This document shows, in pieces, positions 6,489-7,283 of a stretch of DNA of 7,283 nt. Source of the DNA: an uncultured Oscillospiraceae bacterium (GTDB lineage: Bacteria; Bacillota; Clostridia; Oscillospirales; Oscillospiraceae). The position numbers were made by a program, and so were the translations under genes. The notes under the pieces were generated by a model that saw only the letters and a list, made by a program, of their open reading frames with translations, had not been told where the DNA came from and did no database searches. The stretch's first letter is position 1; every line of letters starts with the position of its first letter. The stretch covers positions 1 through 7,283 of the forward strand of contig CALWVX010000087.1 of the NCBI GenBank assembly GCA_944385065.1, in the 5' to 3' direction.

Positions 6489-7193
6489 TCAACACTGTGG
6501 AAACTCGTACTTGTTGATCTGCGAAAAATTATTGTTCCGCACATAATAGACGGCGTGTTCTTTTGCTGAATAGACGAACGAAACCCTGGTCGCCCAGATC
6601 CCCTCCTGTCGGACAGCCCGGAGAACAGAAAACGCATCGTCGCGCGTAAAATGTGCTCCGTATGTGTTCAGAAGCTGGGCGGCTCTCTCGTATCGGTCAT
6701 CCCCCGGCACCATGAAGGGTCTTGTGCTTTCGGGGGCAAGGACAGAGTAATTGGTCATCAGCGAGTACCGCCCATGGTCTTCCCGCCATCCAATGCCCGG
6801 CTCCATGATCAGGGTACGGCCCTGACGGTCGGACAGCATGGCCTGCATGGTGGCATCCGGGGCATAGACGATCTTCCTTTTCTTCACGATTTCCAACGCT
6901 TCGTCGAACCCGATCTTTGCCTGAATAAACTGCTCCGTCAGGTCTGCGATTGTCATGCAGCCTGCGGAATCCTGACAGGCCCCCTCCGGGTTTCCGTGGA
7001 CATACAACAAGGTTCCGACGTTCCCGTTGCGGTTCACGCCGTGATAGGAGTGACGCATCCCGTCGGGCCGCAGGATGCCGATATAGAAGCGGTCCTTTTC
7101 TTTTATGATTTTGTGGTCCCATACAGCAAGGTCAATCTCAAAATTGAAGCCGGTCACCATATCGTCGCCCCGGTAGACAAATCGAGTACACAT
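6489..7193 (-). CDS. N-terminal-cysteine Ntn hydrolase, choloylglycine/penicillin V acylase-like (linear amide C-N hydrolase)
   Basis: This is a 234-residue protein beginning MCTRF. In the C59 (choloylglycine hydrolase) family removal of Met frees Cys2 as nucleophile for cleaving linear amides such as conjugated bile acids or penicillin V. Other family-like spots are GFNFE (15-19, at the place of the usual GRNxD), GVNRNGNVGTLLYVHGN (52-68), RTLIMEPG (126-133), TNYS with N148, and R219 in AVYYVRNNNFSQIN, which resembles the YYFRTYDN-QIN tail of bile salt hydrolases. It is shorter than typical bile salt hydrolases (about 315-330), so its substrate is probably different. Start at 7193 puts Cys at position 2 and has GAGAGGG 7 bases upstream. 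Starting at 7262 would bury the cysteine behind 23 unrelated residues. The acetyltransferase gene follows after 9 bases, so the two are likely one transcript. A relative of the COG4927 acylases is possible. Confidence 0.72.
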   Translation of the reverse strand: MCTRFVYRGDDMVTGFNFEIDLAVWDHKIIKEKDRFYIGILRPDGMRHSYHGVNRNGNVGTLLYVHGNPEGACQDSAGCMTIADLTEQFIQAKIGFDEALEIVKKRKIVYAPDATMQAMLSDRQGRTLIMEPGIGWREDHGRYSLMTNYSVLAPESTRPFMVPGDDRYERAAQLLNTYGAHFTRDDAFSVLRAVRQEGIWATRVSFVYSAKEHAVYYVRNNNFSQINKYEFPQC

Positions 7194-7283
7194 AGTCTTT
7201 CCCTCTCTATTACAATAAATTTGGACAGGAAAGCCGGGCAGCCAGTCCGGCCTTCTCTCCATCTCGTGCCTAAGCTACAATAA
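7194..7283. other. Upstream region of the Ntn-hydrolase unit, no gene seen
   Basis: Apart from the ribosome site next to the ATG at 7193, these 90 bases hold no convincing promoter. On the minus strand there is a short imperfect hairpin (5 GC pairs around 7232-7250, extended by a G-U and two A-T pairs). It could be the remnant of a terminator or a leader structure. The window ends before the upstream gene, so the operon may begin further right. Confidence 0.4.

Noticed and set aside
7159..7282. Open frame on the minus strand entering from the right end and overlapping the Ntn-hydrolase start
   Set aside because: About 40 codons without a stop, but no recognisable C-terminal motif, and it would overlap the start of the Ntn hydrolase by some 35 bases. 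Too short to support.
7211..7283. TACAATAA occurring twice (7211-7218 and 7276-7283)
   Set aside because: An 8-base AT-rich match can occur by chance, and no further similarity flanks the two copies.

Overview
The window looks like chromosome of a GC-rich, Gram-positive Firmicute, most likely a gut clostridium of the Oscillospiraceae kind. The reasons are strong GGAGG-type ribosome sites, sigma-A-like promoters, an FtsEX operon carrying a secreted peptidoglycan hydrolase, and lysine/meso-DAP synthesis through the aminotransferase DapL. The taxon is inferred from gene content and style, not from a marker gene. Except for the gene fragment at the left end, every gene lies on the minus strand.

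Left end (1-286): the last 50 codons of a LivF-like branched-chain amino-acid ABC transporter ATPase run rightward. They converge on the leftward division operon, and a strong hairpin flanked by A and T runs (208-245) can end transcription from both sides.

Division and cell-wall operon (3228 down to 287, minus strand): ftsE, ftsX, a previously easily missed 34-residue membrane peptide gene, then a secreted coiled-coil M23 (LytM) endopeptidase. ftsE and ftsX overlap. The small gene's ribosome site overlaps the ftsX stop, and the hydrolase starts 16 bases after the small gene. The expected working model is that FtsE ATP hydrolysis, through FtsX, controls the exported hydrolase. The upstream region (3229-3497) holds the lysR terminator, a promoter TTGCAC-N17-TACAAT and an exact WalR-type direct repeat TGTAAC-N5-TGTAAC overlapping its -10 element.

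Lysine/cell-wall precursor unit (5684 down to 3498): dapL (LL-diaminopimelate aminotransferase) behind a TTGACA-N18-GATAAT promoter, followed 24 bases later by a LysR-type regulator with its own terminator. DapL makes the diaminopimelate used in peptidoglycan crosslinks and lysine, so two neighbouring operons both serve the cell wall.

Right end (7193 down to 5850): a two-gene unit of visibly lower GC (about 47% by hand count over 6061-6420, against 65-70% in sampled dapL lines). It encodes an N-terminal-cysteine Ntn hydrolase related to choloylglycine/penicillin V acylases and, 9 bases later, a Vat/CatB-type hexapeptide-repeat xenobiotic acetyltransferase. This pair looks acquired. Its substrates are unknown.

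No tRNA, rRNA, CRISPR array or insertion sequence was seen. The best candidates for something undescribed are the 34-residue peptide inside the ftsEX-hydrolase operon, the WalR-like control site of that operon, and the low-GC amidase/acetyltransferase pair.
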